A stretch of 64,000 nt of DNA, taken from Rhizobiaceae bacterium. Its GTDB lineage: Bacteria > Pseudomonadota > Alphaproteobacteria > Rhizobiales > Rhizobiaceae. The notes under the pieces are model-generated. The model searched no databases. It was not told the origin of the DNA and saw only the letters and a program-made list of their open reading frames with translations. Below are positions 53,543-62,022 of this stretch, piece by piece. Both the position numbers and the translations under genes were made by a program. The stretch is taken from NCBI GenBank assembly GCA_014238155.1, contig JABABQ010000072.1:1-64000 (forward strand), given 5' to 3'. How positions within the stretch are numbered: the first letter of the stretch is position 1; every line of letters begins with the position of its first letter.

Positions 53543-53571
53543 CCGATTGGGGGCCGGTAACCGGCGATGTG

Positions 53572-54924
53572 ATGTGGCAACATTTCCAATTCAGGGCGGT
53601 CCATTCCGCCGGACTGATCTGGTGGACGCTGGTTGTCGCATTCATGAGTTTGCCCGCCCACGGCAATGATCTGCCCCTCAAACTTGTCGGCCATGGCGGT
53701 CCGATCAAATCAATATCGGTGTCTTCAGACGGCAAGCGTGCCCTGACTGCATCCTTTGATTATTCCATTATCTACTGGGATCTGACCGGTACGGAAGGGA
53801 AAATCCGGCATCGCCTCATTGGTCACGACAGCGCAGTCAACGATGTGGAATTTGTGCCGGGAAAACCGCGTGCGGTATCTGTGAGCGATGACGGATCGCT
53901 GGGAATCTGGGATCTGACAAATGGCAAGATGATCGCTCGCTTGCAAGCTGAAGTCTTCAAGGTTCTCGACGTGGCGGTTTCTGTGGACGGTGCGTCTGCT
54001 GCAGTGGCTCGTTGGGATGGCACGGCGCGGGTCTATGATCTCAACACGCAAACAGAGATTGCCCTGTTCAGGGGACATCGCGGCAATGTCAACGCGGTGA
54101 CGTTCTCTGCCGATGGCAAGAGATTGTATTCAGCCGCCTATGATGGGCAAATCATTGAATGGGACATTGCGGAGAATCGCCTGTTGCGACCGATTTATCG
54201 GCATGGTTGGGGGGTCAATTCAATTGCCCGACTTGATGATGATCGCCTGGTATTCGGCGCACTCGATGGCGCAGCCGGAGTGGTCAGCATCTCGAGAGCC
54301 GACAAGATTGCCGATCTTGTTCAGCGGGACCGACCGATACAGTCGGTCAAAGTATCTGCAGACAAAAGACACGTTGGTATCAGTGACGGACGTGGCCGGA
54401 TCGAAGTTTTTCAAAGCTCAAACCTGAAAAAAGTGGAAGAGTCGGAGGTCGCCTATGGTCCGGTCTGGGACTTTGACTTTATCGCCGGAACGTCACAATT
54501 GTACCACGTGGGTCTGGATGACTTCGCCATTCGCTGGCAGGTCAGTCCCCGCGAATTTTCCAGGGTGGAAAGCAAGTTTCCAAGACGATTTCAGCTCAGC
54601 TCAAGCGATGATCCCGGGGAACTGGAATTTCGTCGTAAATGCAGCGTGTGTCATACATTGACCCAGGATGACGCCAATCGGGCTGGCCCCTCCCTTTATG
54701 CCGTATTTGGCCGCAGGGCGGGAACCTTGCCGGGCTACACCTACAGCAAGGCGTTGCTGAACTCTGACGTCATCTGGAACAAGCTGACTATTGCCCGCTT
54801 GTTTGATGATGGACCAGACGTCATGATGCCGGGAACGAAAATGCCCATCCAACGACTCAAAAGCGTTGGCCGCCGGGATGATCTGATACAGTATCTGGAA
54901 CGCGCCACCGCACCGCGAAAATAG
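53572..54924 (+). CDS. WD40-repeat beta-propeller fused to a class I cytochrome c
   Basis: A 450-residue exported protein. A signal peptide (GLIWWTLVVAFMSLPAHGND) is followed by six or seven WD40-type repeats (LVGHGGPIKSISVSSDGKRALTASFDYSIIYWDL and others to about residue 330), then a c-type haem domain: CSVCHTL (about residue 357-361), VFGRRAGTLPGYTYSKAL, and the distal Met in DVMMPGTKM. The fold of the last 100 residues is that of cytochrome c550/c2. It probably carries electrons or scaffolds the periplasmic complex. It lies 29 bases after fdhC. Start taken at ATG 53572; a GTG three bases earlier is possible. Confidence 0.88.
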   Translation: MWQHFQFRAVHSAGLIWWTLVVAFMSLPAHGNDLPLKLVGHGGPIKSISVSSDGKRALTASFDYSIIYWDLTGTEGKIRHRLIGHDSAVNDVEFVPGKPRAVSVSDDGSLGIWDLTNGKMIARLQAEVFKVLDVAVSVDGASAAVARWDGTARVYDLNTQTEIALFRGHRGNVNAVTFSADGKRLYSAAYDGQIIEWDIAENRLLRPIYRHGWGVNSIARLDDDRLVFGALDGAAGVVSISRADKIADLVQRDRPIQSVKVSADKRHVGISDGRGRIEVFQSSNLKKVEESEVAYGPVWDFDFIAGTSQLYHVGLDDFAIRWQVSPREFSRVESKFPRRFQLSSSDDPGELEFRRKCSVCHTLTQDDANRAGPSLYAVFGRRAGTLPGYTYSKALLNSDVIWNKLTIARLFDDGPDVMMPGTKMPIQRLKSVGRRDDLIQYLERATAPRK

Positions 54925-54940
54925 TTTGAAGGGAAGCAGA

Positions 54941-55075
54941 ATGAAATCCGTATTGCTGGGAATCTGTCTCATGGTTGCCGTCAGCGCCATCGCCTGGGTT
55001 GTCACCGGAACCCAGGAAACTTCATCTGGTGAAGCATTCGTTTCCTCCAATAATTCCGTTCGCCTGAGCAATTGA
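54941..55075 (+). CDS. Small exported or membrane peptide
   Basis: A 44-residue protein: a basic start and hydrophobic segment (MKSVLLGICLMVAVSAIAWV) then a polar tail (TGTQETSSGEAFVSSNNSVR). GAAGGGAAGC sits 4-10 bases before the ATG. It is 16 bases after the WD40-cytochrome gene, and its TGA overlaps the TTG start of the protease, so it is in the same coupled operon. It could be a small subunit of the membrane part of the dehydrogenase. No family recognised. Confidence 0.7.
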   Translation: MKSVLLGICLMVAVSAIAWVVTGTQETSSGEAFVSSNNSVRLSN

Positions 55076-56031
55076 TATTTCGTTGGAGCCTCCAATTTAT
55101 CGGGTTCTGGTTTGTCATCTGCCGCGCTGCTGCAGGTGAACTGAATATTCAAGGTGAAGATTGCCGGAACAAGCTTGATTGCGCCCGTTCTTCGGTGGTC
55201 AGTGTTCTTCCGCTTTGGCCTTCAAATGTTTCCAGTAACGCCCAGCCGGAGGGATCGGGAATCGTTGTTGCCGATGGTCGTCTCATCGCCACAGCAGACC
55301 ATGTGATCGGGGTAGCAAAAAAAGTTTTGGTGCGCACGCATTCCGGCCAGGTGCTGGGCGCCGAAATCGTGTTGCGCGATAGCCATAGCGACATTGCCCT
55401 GCTGCGCGTCAAACGGCCCATGCAGCCTGTGCAGATTGCGAAAGACATAGCGGTCGGCGCACGTGCCTGTGCAATTGGCAATAGCTTCGGACTGGATGTA
55501 TCAGTGACCTGCGGCATCGTGTCGGCAACACGAATGTCTGGTACTGGATTTAACAGGATCGAAGATTTTGTGCAGACTGATGCTGCGGTTAATCCGGGGA
55601 TGTCCGGGGGGGCACTGGTCAATTCAGATGGCCAGCTGATTGGAATGTTATCTGCAATTTTCACAAAAAATTCGGACTCCAACATAGGTGTCAATTTTGC
55701 AGTGTCCGCGCGGTTGCTTGGCCGAATGCTGAAAGACTATTTTCAGTATGGCCAGTTGCAGCGCCTCTCCTCAGGCCTGCTCCTCAGACCAGCCTTGAAC
55801 AAAGGGCAGACCGGGGTGAGTGGCGCTCTTGTGGCCCGGGTCGAGAACGGCAGTGCAGAAGCAACTTCAGGGATTGAGGCCGGTGATATTATTCTGTTTG
55901 CCGGAAATCGTCGTATCAAAAGGGCAGGAGCATACCTGGCTGCACTGGCGCTTTTGGGAAAAGGCGATAGTCTGGTTCTTGATGTTCTCCGCGAGGGGAA
56001 ACGGCAAAAAATATCCGTGAGATATAAATGA
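55072..56031 (+). CDS. HtrA/DegP-like serine protease with PDZ domain
   Basis: A 319-residue periplasmic protease. A signal-like N-terminus (MIFRWSLQFIGFWFVICRAAA) precedes a trypsin-like domain with His77 (IATADHVIG), Asp107 (HSDIALLRV) and Ser178 (NPGMSGGAL; the oxyanion motif is GMSGG instead of the common GNSGG). A single PDZ domain follows (ALVARVENGSAEATSGIEAGDIILFAGNRRI). The start is a TTG in TTGA overlapping the previous stop. It may control quality of the formate dehydrogenase complex. Such proteases are usual in the alphaproteobacterial fdh neighbourhood. Confidence 0.88.
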   Translation: MIFRWSLQFIGFWFVICRAAAGELNIQGEDCRNKLDCARSSVVSVLPLWPSNVSSNAQPEGSGIVVADGRLIATADHVIGVAKKVLVRTHSGQVLGAEIVLRDSHSDIALLRVKRPMQPVQIAKDIAVGARACAIGNSFGLDVSVTCGIVSATRMSGTGFNRIEDFVQTDAAVNPGMSGGALVNSDGQLIGMLSAIFTKNSDSNIGVNFAVSARLLGRMLKDYFQYGQLQRLSSGLLLRPALNKGQTGVSGALVARVENGSAEATSGIEAGDIILFAGNRRIKRAGAYLAALALLGKGDSLVLDVLREGKRQKISVRYK

Positions 56032-56064
56032 CGGAATATAATCAACGACGTAAAGGGGTTGAGT

Positions 56065-56256
56065 GTGAGCGAAGAATTTAACATGTCGATGCGAAAGTTT
56101 CTTAAACAAGTTGGCGTGACGTCACAGCAGGAAATTGAGCGGATCGCTCGTGATGCTGATCTTTCCCAACAATCGTCCTTGTCCGTCAAGGTCGTGTTGA
56201 CGGCTGATGGAACCGATCTCAATCATGTGGTTGAAGGCAAGATTGCACTCGACTGA
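56065..56256 (+). CDS. DUF6494 family protein
   Basis: A 63-residue soluble protein, MSEEFNMSMRKFLKQVGVTSQQEIERIARDADL... ending ADGTDLNHVVEGKIALD, the full DUF6494 pattern. Start GTG 56065 with AAAGGGG 6 bases upstream; an earlier TTG is too close. It is common in formate dehydrogenase accessory clusters; function unknown. Confidence 0.8.
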   Translation: MSEEFNMSMRKFLKQVGVTSQQEIERIARDADLSQQSSLSVKVVLTADGTDLNHVVEGKIALD

Positions 56257-57015
56257 TTGAACCGGAAAATGAATGATACGCATCCGTCTTTTCCACCGCT
56301 TTTGAACGGCCACGCTGTTGTCGATGGAGAAAACCCATTCTCATCTGCAATCAGCGGTGCGCGGGCCGGCGAGTTGAGTGCCGGGAACCTTGTGTGGTCG
56401 CAGGATCCGAAGCGATTGCGGTTTGCTGTGGTTCTGGAACCAGAAGTCAATCGCGCCAGGTGTGCCGAAATGGTGTATGTCGCGATGGTGGCATTCGGTG
56501 ATGCGGCAGGGGCTCTGATCCCGCCGGAAGTAGCAATCACCTATCAATGGCCCAACGTCATTCAGATGAATGACGGTCAGATTGGCAGGGTCGGCCTGAT
56601 CATAAGTGACGGGGAAAGTGCCGGAATACCTGACTGGATGGTGTTGGGAGTTGAAATCCAGCTGTTCCCGGATATGTCGGATATGAACCCGGGCGAAAAT
56701 TATCATCACACCACTTTTTGGGATGAAGGATGTGGTGAAATCACTCAGACTCAATTGCTTGAATCTGTGTCTCGCCATTTGGTGAATGTTGTCCATACAT
56801 GGTCAGAAGACGGGTTTAGGCCGATTCACGCGCAATGGTCAGGACGCCAGAATAAGCAACATCCGCTGGTATCCGATGTCGGACCTGGCAATCTGAATTT
56901 CGTTGGACTTGATGAAATCGGGAACGGCCTGTTGTCCAATGGCAATCAGACAAACTCTTATGCCGTCATCGATGTGATGAAGGATTGGGAATTACAGCAA
57001 GATGACGCCCAATGA
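56257..57015 (+). CDS. Biotin/lipoate protein ligase-like family protein
   Basis: About 248 residues. The middle section, with PPEVAITYQWPNVIQMNDGQIGRVGLI, SAGIPDWMVLGVEIQL and SVSRHLVNVVHTWSEDGFRPIHAQW, follows the biotin/lipoate ligase-related family (with a DUF4444-type C-terminus) seen in alphaproteobacterial fdh clusters. The catalytic GRGRxG loop of true BirA is not found, and the lysine-rich lipoate-ligase loop is absent, so an actual ligase activity is doubtful. Starts are ambiguous: TTG 56257 or ATG 56269. It overlaps the next gene by 4 bases. Confidence 0.75.
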   Translation: MNRKMNDTHPSFPPLLNGHAVVDGENPFSSAISGARAGELSAGNLVWSQDPKRLRFAVVLEPEVNRARCAEMVYVAMVAFGDAAGALIPPEVAITYQWPNVIQMNDGQIGRVGLIISDGESAGIPDWMVLGVEIQLFPDMSDMNPGENYHHTTFWDEGCGEITQTQLLESVSRHLVNVVHTWSEDGFRPIHAQWSGRQNKQHPLVSDVGPGNLNFVGLDEIGNGLLSNGNQTNSYAVIDVMKDWELQQDDAQ

Positions 57016-57491
57016 AGTTTTTCAAGTCCATCCGTTTTGACCCATCAGACAGCAGGGTGTTCGACAACGCCGCCGGTCCGGATGAATGGGCAATTCCTGG
57101 CGGCTTCATCTTTGCGGGGGAATCGGAAGATGAGATCAGGGGAAAACTGAAGCAGGCGTTTAGCAACGGTTTTTTATCGTTGGAGAGCTTTGGTTTTTCC
57201 ACCTTTGTATCAGTTGCCGAAATTGATCAAACTAAGGTGGCGGCTCTGTCTGCGGGGCTGGCGCAATATTTCCACACTCATTTCGGCGCGCCGTCACCAG
57301 AGGTCGCAAAACCGGTCGCTGAGGCTGAGATTCAGTTCGTAATGGACCTGTGTTCAGATGTGTCCATCAATGAGATTTTCACATTGCGACGTTTTTTTGA
57401 TGAAAATGGCGAAATCAGAGAAGAATTCCGCATCATCGATGCGCCCGGAGCAAAACCCCACGCCCGGGTTTGGGAAGTGGTAGAGGACTGA
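57012..57491 (+). CDS. DUF6505 family protein
   Basis: A 159-residue soluble protein. The opening, FKSIRFDPSDSRVFDNAAGPDEWAIPGGFIFAG, is typical of DUF6505. It overlaps the ligase-like gene by 4 bases and precedes the DUF6352 gene by 3 bases, so the three form one coupled block. Function is not known; genomic association points to formate dehydrogenase assembly. Confidence 0.78.
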   Translation: MKFFKSIRFDPSDSRVFDNAAGPDEWAIPGGFIFAGESEDEIRGKLKQAFSNGFLSLESFGFSTFVSVAEIDQTKVAALSAGLAQYFHTHFGAPSPEVAKPVAEAEIQFVMDLCSDVSINEIFTLRRFFDENGEIREEFRIIDAPGAKPHARVWEVVED

Positions 57492-57494
57492 ACC

Positions 57495-58499
57495 ATGGAT
57501 TTCTGGAAGTCTGCAGGCATGCATCTGATAGAGCGCGACCCAAACGGTTGGGTGCAGGTGACAGATGATTATTTGCGGGCCTATTTTACCCGCCCGGAAA
57601 TTCATCCCGTTGATGAATCATGTCCGGCTGAACATGCCCTGTTTGAAAAACTGATGACGACACCGGATGTCTCGGTCAGCGAGGCTGAGGTTCTGGCCAT
57701 AAAGGATGGCGATGCGGCAGACAATTACCGGGTAATTTTGCGATTTCGCGATCACTTGCTTCTACACCAGACGTTGGAAGCCGCCTATAGTGCCCTGTTT
57801 GGTGGTGAGCCCATTGCCATTCCGCCGGTCTTCATTGACCAGATGGTGCATCTGATATTGCGCAACATTCTTGATGGCGTCGAAGATCCGATGCGGGCTC
57901 GTGCTGGTGAATTGTTTTTTCGTGAACAGATCATCACGCTTGGTGACGATCAGTTGGTGATGGCCGATCAGGAAATCGTCGAGATGCAAAGCCAGAGCGG
58001 ATTTGGCGGATTGGGACAATTGCTCGCCGAAGCCGGGACGCCAATGCGGGAAGTTGCACTTGATGTGTTGACCGAGGACAATAAAGCCAGCTACTGGGCC
58101 CGGTCCGACAGGTTTGATACGGCCATTGATTTCCGGTTCACCCAACCTGCTACTGACGCATTGGGGCGGGTTATCGAGGCCTGGATCGAGCACTTTCTGC
58201 AGATCAAGACTCGCATTCAAAGTGTCAAATCCATTCGGGATGAAGCCTGGTCCTGGCACATTGGCTGCGACCAGGAATCAACCCGTATCCTCAACGCGCT
58301 TTATGAGGGAGAAATCGTTTCCGATGATGTTCTGGTCAATATTCTGGCGTTGTACAAACTGGAATTCCTAAATCCTGCAGACGCAATGGACTCGGTGCAG
58401 GGAAAACCGGTATATTTGGGCGTGGCCATGAACAATGACAAGCGGCTGGTGTTTAAACCGCAGAATTTGCTGACCAACTTGCCGGTGCAACGCGCATGA
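57495..58499 (+). CDS. DUF6352 family protein
   Basis: A 334-residue cytosolic protein, DFWKSAGMHLIERDPNGWVQVTDDYLRAYFTRPEIHPVDESCPAEHALF, the standard DUF6352 opening. The protein is helical, has few cysteines and no membrane segment. It is the last of the coupled DUF block of the fdh locus. The region just after its stop is the first MITE-like element (58505-58775). Confidence 0.82.
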   Translation: MDFWKSAGMHLIERDPNGWVQVTDDYLRAYFTRPEIHPVDESCPAEHALFEKLMTTPDVSVSEAEVLAIKDGDAADNYRVILRFRDHLLLHQTLEAAYSALFGGEPIAIPPVFIDQMVHLILRNILDGVEDPMRARAGELFFREQIITLGDDQLVMADQEIVEMQSQSGFGGLGQLLAEAGTPMREVALDVLTEDNKASYWARSDRFDTAIDFRFTQPATDALGRVIEAWIEHFLQIKTRIQSVKSIRDEAWSWHIGCDQESTRILNALYEGEIVSDDVLVNILALYKLEFLNPADAMDSVQGKPVYLGVAMNNDKRLVFKPQNLLTNLPVQRA

Positions 58500-58504
58500 C
58501 TACT

Positions 58505-58775
58505 AGAGCCGTTCACGTTTAAATGGAACTATTCTGAAGGAACGCTTTTGTGACAGAACCAAGTAAAGGATCGCCGGTCGTATCGGGCATACGTCCAAGA
58601 GACTTTGCGCAGGTCATGGCGCAAAAACGTCCTTCCCGAAGGGTTTGCGATTGGCGGACACCCAAAGCCGAGCCACCCTTGCCCGATGCGAGGGCATCGC
58701 GCTGCGTGCGTCTCAACTCTGGATCATCTCGCCAATCACAAACAGAATTAGCTCCATTTAATCGTGAGCGGCTCT
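58505..58775. mobile_element. MITE-like element, copy A (with a 107-base internal insert)
   Basis: Left end AGAGCCGTTCACGTTTAAAT... (58505-58536) and right end ...ATTTAATCGTGAGCGGCTCT (to 58775) are imperfect inverted repeats of about 45 bases. The outer TAs flank it, as with Tc1/mariner-IS630 insertions. Positions 58644-58775 are about 90% like copy B at 59126, but 58537-58643 has no counterpart there. That insert begins GAAGGAAC and has a GTG with an open frame (MTEPSKGSPVVSGIRPRDFA) that reads into the element. No transposase gene is present. Confidence 0.75.
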
Positions 58776-58777
58776 AA
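58550..58777 (+). pseudogene. Gene start truncated by MITE copy A
   Basis: The GTG at 58550 has GAAGGA 6-11 bases upstream and codes for MTEPSKGSPVVSGIRPRDFA and QVMAQKRPSRR before entering repeat sequence at 58644. The rest of the 75-residue frame is arginine- and serine-rich repeat translation. This looks like the 5' end of a real gene whose remainder was lost or displaced. Confidence 0.4.
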
Positions 58778-58800
58778 GCAGCAACAGAAGGAACCTGAAC

Positions 58801-59127
58801 GTGACAACGGCTGATCAAACATCAAGTTTCGCAGACACCATTGTGGCCCGGTTACTGGCACTGGCAATTGCCATCGTGCTGGCATTGCTTCTTTGGCTGA
58901 ATTGGTCGTCAGACTTCAAGGTGTTGATGGCTGCCAACGATAGCGCAGCGCCCGCACTGACAGCTTCCCAACCGGCAAAACCTGCCAATCCTGCGCTGCA
59001 GGCATGTCTGGTTCAGCGCGTCGGAGATGTTGAGCGAATGAAACAGGAAGGCATTTTGTCCGACGCTCAATATGGCGCATTCCGGGACCGTGCGGAGGGT
59101 CTGTGCCGGGCTCAAAACCCAGGCTAG
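58801..59127 (+). CDS. Small membrane-anchored hypothetical protein
   Basis: A 108-residue protein: short polar start, one hydrophobic helix (LLALAIAIVLALLLWLNWS), an alanine/proline linker and a conserved-looking C-terminal domain with two cysteines (LQACLVQRVGDVERMKQEGILSDAQYGAFRDRAEGLCRAQNPG) that may form a periplasmic disulfide. GAAGGAACC precedes the GTG start. Its TAG stop (59125-59127) is supplied by the left end of MITE copy B, so its original end may differ. Confidence 0.7.
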   Translation: MTTADQTSSFADTIVARLLALAIAIVLALLLWLNWSSDFKVLMAANDSAAPALTASQPAKPANPALQACLVQRVGDVERMKQEGILSDAQYGAFRDRAEGLCRAQNPG

Positions 59128-59288
59128 AGCCGTTCACGATTAAATGGAACCATTCTGTTTGCGATTGGCGGACGCCCAGAACTGAGCCGCCCTTGCCCGA
59201 TGCGAGGGCATCGCGCTACGTGCGTCTCAACTCTGGATCATCTCGCCAATCACAAACAGAATGGTTCCATTTAATCGTGAACGGCTCT
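59126..59288. mobile_element. MITE-like element, copy B
   Basis: A 163-base element with nearly perfect 45-base inverted ends: AGAGCCGTTCACGATTAAAT...TTTGCGATTGGCG and its reverse complement, with one mismatch at GATTGGCG/CGCCAATC-A. The outer TA on each side is the expected target duplication of Tc1/mariner-IS630 elements. It lies exactly between two convergent genes and gives both their stop codons (TAG at 59125-59127 on the plus strand, TAG at 59289-59287 on the minus strand). The long hairpin could also act as a two-way terminator. Confidence 0.85.
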
Positions 59289-61332
59289 AATCATCCATCA
59301 AGAAATCCTCGATCGACCGATTGCCACGCTCTGCTTCGATATAGTCTTCAGTGGTGCGTACGCGCGGTCGGGCACCACCGGAAAACGGGTCCTCGGAACT
59401 GTTTGCCTGGGCTTCAACCCGGCAGTTCTCACACATTTGAATGAGTTTTGCCCGCTCGCTGCTGGCAAACATCGAATGTTTTCCGGCCAGCTGTTGCGAT
59501 ATGCGTTCAATGGTCGACTTTGTGGCGAAGGGCGTGTCGCAGACAATGCAGCAAAACGGTTCTTCTTCATAAAGTGTAAGCGGCTGCATGGCCGCAGGGG
59601 TCAAATTGAGTTGTGGGACCAATGCCAACGCGGATTCAGGACAAGTCGTTGTGCACAGGCCACATTGCACACAGGCGCTTTCCACAAATCGTAAAGTCGG
59701 TTCACCTGGTGTGTCAATTATGGCGTTGGCGGGGCAGGCGGACGTGCAGGCCATGCAAAGCGTGCATGCCGCAACATCAATATCGATACGGCCATACGGG
59801 GCATTTTCCGGCAGGGGAATAATCTCGGGTTTCTCGACCGATTGTGCCAGCAGATTACTGAACGCAAGTCGGGCAATGTCGCGCTTCGACCCAACAGCGG
59901 CGAAACGGCTGGTTTCCAGCTTTGGTTGATCAGCCAACTCCCAGATCACTCCTTCCAGTGCATCGGGGTCGGCCTCGACGACCAAACTGCAGCGAGATCC
60001 GTCGGATAAACCCATGCCGGCAACAATCGCATCCACGAGGGCTGTTTCGTCGGTCATTGCGGACAATTCGTCGGGCTTTGCGGGGTTGCAAACAAATATC
60101 AATTGTTGAGCACCACTTGCCAGCAAAGCTGCCATTTCCACATGTCCGACCATGCTGACGGCATGAATTTGCAAGGGAATAACACGAGCCGGCAATCCAC
60201 GCCCATAACGTGCCAGAGCTGCAATGAGATCTGCTCCAAATGGTTCGTCATGGACCAGCAATACCGGATTATCACCACCCGCGGCACGGAAGGCATTAAG
60301 CAGTACCTGGCCCCGTTCAATCAAATCGTTGCGCGGTGGATATTGGTAATCGATGGAACCTGTGGGACAAACCGCATGGCATGAACCACAGCCGCCGCAA
60401 ATTCCGCTGTCGATCGCCACACCGTCTCCGGCATCGCTGATCGCCCCTGCGGGACAGACGTCCAGACACTTTGTACAACCAGTTTTCTGAGACCGTGAAT
60501 GGGCGCATGTGGTGGCATTGTAATCAACATAAATGGGTTTTTCGAACTCACCCACCATGTCCGAAAGGTCGATAACCGCTCTCAGCACCGCGGCCGGATC
60601 GTTGGGATCGACACGTCGATACCCATCCCGATGGGTATGACCGGTAAACAGGGGCGTTTTGCCGGACAGATCAAGGATGAGACTGCAATTGGTCTTTGCG
60701 CCGTCGCGGGCCATCGCAAAATCGAGGCCTGCCCGTGCAGAGGGCATGCTGGGTGCATAATTGTTAACGGACAGGGAGAAGCCACCAAATGACCCCTCGG
60801 CGATATCTATGTCACCGCGATAAATCGGGATATTGGAAATCCGCGGCAGAATGAGGTCCTCATCCGCACTCAATAACAGGGTTACGGACAATCTCTGCGA
60901 CAGCAGTTCGGCGGCCTCCATTGCTTGCTGGCCTGCGCCATAGACCAGACACATGCCATCGGAATGGATCGATTTTAGCCGTGCCGGCTTGACCTCATGT
61001 TGCGACGCATGGAGCAGCGCCGCCATTTTGGGCGAGGCCTGATCGCATTCGTCAGACCAACCAGCCTGTTCGCGGATATTGACGAAAGTTACAGCTTTGG
61101 AGGTGTTGTTTTCTTCGACAATTTCCTGAAAAAGCGGCGCCTCCTGGGTACAGGCGACCACCAGTGGCCGGTCGCCACTCAAACTATTTTCAAATTGCCC
61201 AAGTTGGGTGCGACAAAGGTTATTGTGGATGGTGTCAACTTTGAACTCCAACGCTTTCGACAGATCTTTCGCGTTGAGGGCCATTGAGCCTTCGCAATTG
61301 CAAATTAAGCAGTTTCGGTCTTTCAGAGTCAT
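59287..61332 (-). CDS. Multi-cluster 4Fe-4S protein of the formate dehydrogenase locus
   Basis: A 681-residue soluble iron-sulfur protein. Two ferredoxin pairs are clear: CTKCLDVCPAGAI with CGGCGSCHAVCPTGS (residues ~290-330), and CTLCMACTSACPANAI with CVQCGLCTTTCPESA (~520-560). Extra cysteine motifs at the ends (CLICNCEG near residue 8; CCIVCDTPFATK and MCENCRVEAQANS near 600-640) may bind another cluster or zinc. This architecture is the fdh-associated 4Fe-4S protein of alphaproteobacteria; it may deliver electrons to, or assemble, the dehydrogenase. It is divergent from the DUF3305 gene. The last stop codon comes from MITE copy B. Confidence 0.85.
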   Translation of the reverse strand: MTLKDRNCLICNCEGSMALNAKDLSKALEFKVDTIHNNLCRTQLGQFENSLSGDRPLVVACTQEAPLFQEIVEENNTSKAVTFVNIREQAGWSDECDQASPKMAALLHASQHEVKPARLKSIHSDGMCLVYGAGQQAMEAAELLSQRLSVTLLLSADEDLILPRISNIPIYRGDIDIAEGSFGGFSLSVNNYAPSMPSARAGLDFAMARDGAKTNCSLILDLSGKTPLFTGHTHRDGYRRVDPNDPAAVLRAVIDLSDMVGEFEKPIYVDYNATTCAHSRSQKTGCTKCLDVCPAGAISDAGDGVAIDSGICGGCGSCHAVCPTGSIDYQYPPRNDLIERGQVLLNAFRAAGGDNPVLLVHDEPFGADLIAALARYGRGLPARVIPLQIHAVSMVGHVEMAALLASGAQQLIFVCNPAKPDELSAMTDETALVDAIVAGMGLSDGSRCSLVVEADPDALEGVIWELADQPKLETSRFAAVGSKRDIARLAFSNLLAQSVEKPEIIPLPENAPYGRIDIDVAACTLCMACTSACPANAIIDTPGEPTLRFVESACVQCGLCTTTCPESALALVPQLNLTPAAMQPLTLYEEEPFCCIVCDTPFATKSTIERISQQLAGKHSMFASSERAKLIQMCENCRVEAQANSSEDPFSGGARPRVRTTEDYIEAERGNRSIEDFLMDD

Positions 61333-61455
61333 ACTGTCTCACACGTGGAACGCTTTTTGCCGTCATCTTATACAGCTCGGTGTTTCCGTCTACCTGTTAA
61401 GTTTGCCTTGGATTTCAGATGTTTTTCTATAGGCTTCAACGTGAGGAGAATGCCG

Positions 61456-62004
61456 ATGACGAAGTCTCAGAGAAGCATCGACAAAAGCGAAGTCAGCATC
61501 CCGCTGGGCATCGTGGTTGAAAAGCGAGATTCTGATCACCCCTGGGCTGATTGTATCTGGATGCCGGTCTCTGTCTTTCTCAATGCTGCGCCAACCGTGA
61601 AATGGGAGAAGTTGAGGAGCTCCCCTGGCTGTATCCGTTATCATGCAGGCACTTTGTTGCTGACGTTACACCGCAAGGAAACCGAAGCGCTGCGGGCCAA
61701 TCTCATGTTGCCCGTCCCTGAACTTTACGTTGTTCTGCAGGAGGATGAGGATCCACATGCTGAATTCCCCTATTTTGCACATGCGGTGACGGCCTCCGCC
61801 TATGATGCCCAGGACATGATGGATGCAGGTGATGACATTGTTGAGAAAGTTGCCATGCCTGAAGTTGTAGCGGCTTTTATTCAGGCATTTGTCGAGGAAC
61901 ATCACGTCGATCAGGAATTTATCAAGCGCAAGCGAGACAAGTTGAAGCTTGAGGACCAAAAGTTCGGCAAGACTCCAATTTTTTCCAGCGTGACCAAGCA
62001 TTGA
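61456..62004 (+). CDS. DUF3305 family protein
   Basis: A 182-residue cytosolic protein: VSIPLGIVVEKRDSDHPWADCIWMPVSVFLNAAP is the DUF3305 signature, followed by ELYVVLQEDED. The start is ATG 61456, 8 bases after GAGGAG; an ATG six bases earlier is too close, and upstream frame is unlikely to be translated. The gene starts a DUF3305-DUF3306 pair (18 bases apart), usual partners of formate dehydrogenase maturation clusters. Confidence 0.85.
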   Translation: MTKSQRSIDKSEVSIPLGIVVEKRDSDHPWADCIWMPVSVFLNAAPTVKWEKLRSSPGCIRYHAGTLLLTLHRKETEALRANLMLPVPELYVVLQEDEDPHAEFPYFAHAVTASAYDAQDMMDAGDDIVEKVAMPEVVAAFIQAFVEEHHVDQEFIKRKRDKLKLEDQKFGKTPIFSSVTKH

Positions 62005-62022
62005 TAATATGGGAGCCAGACG

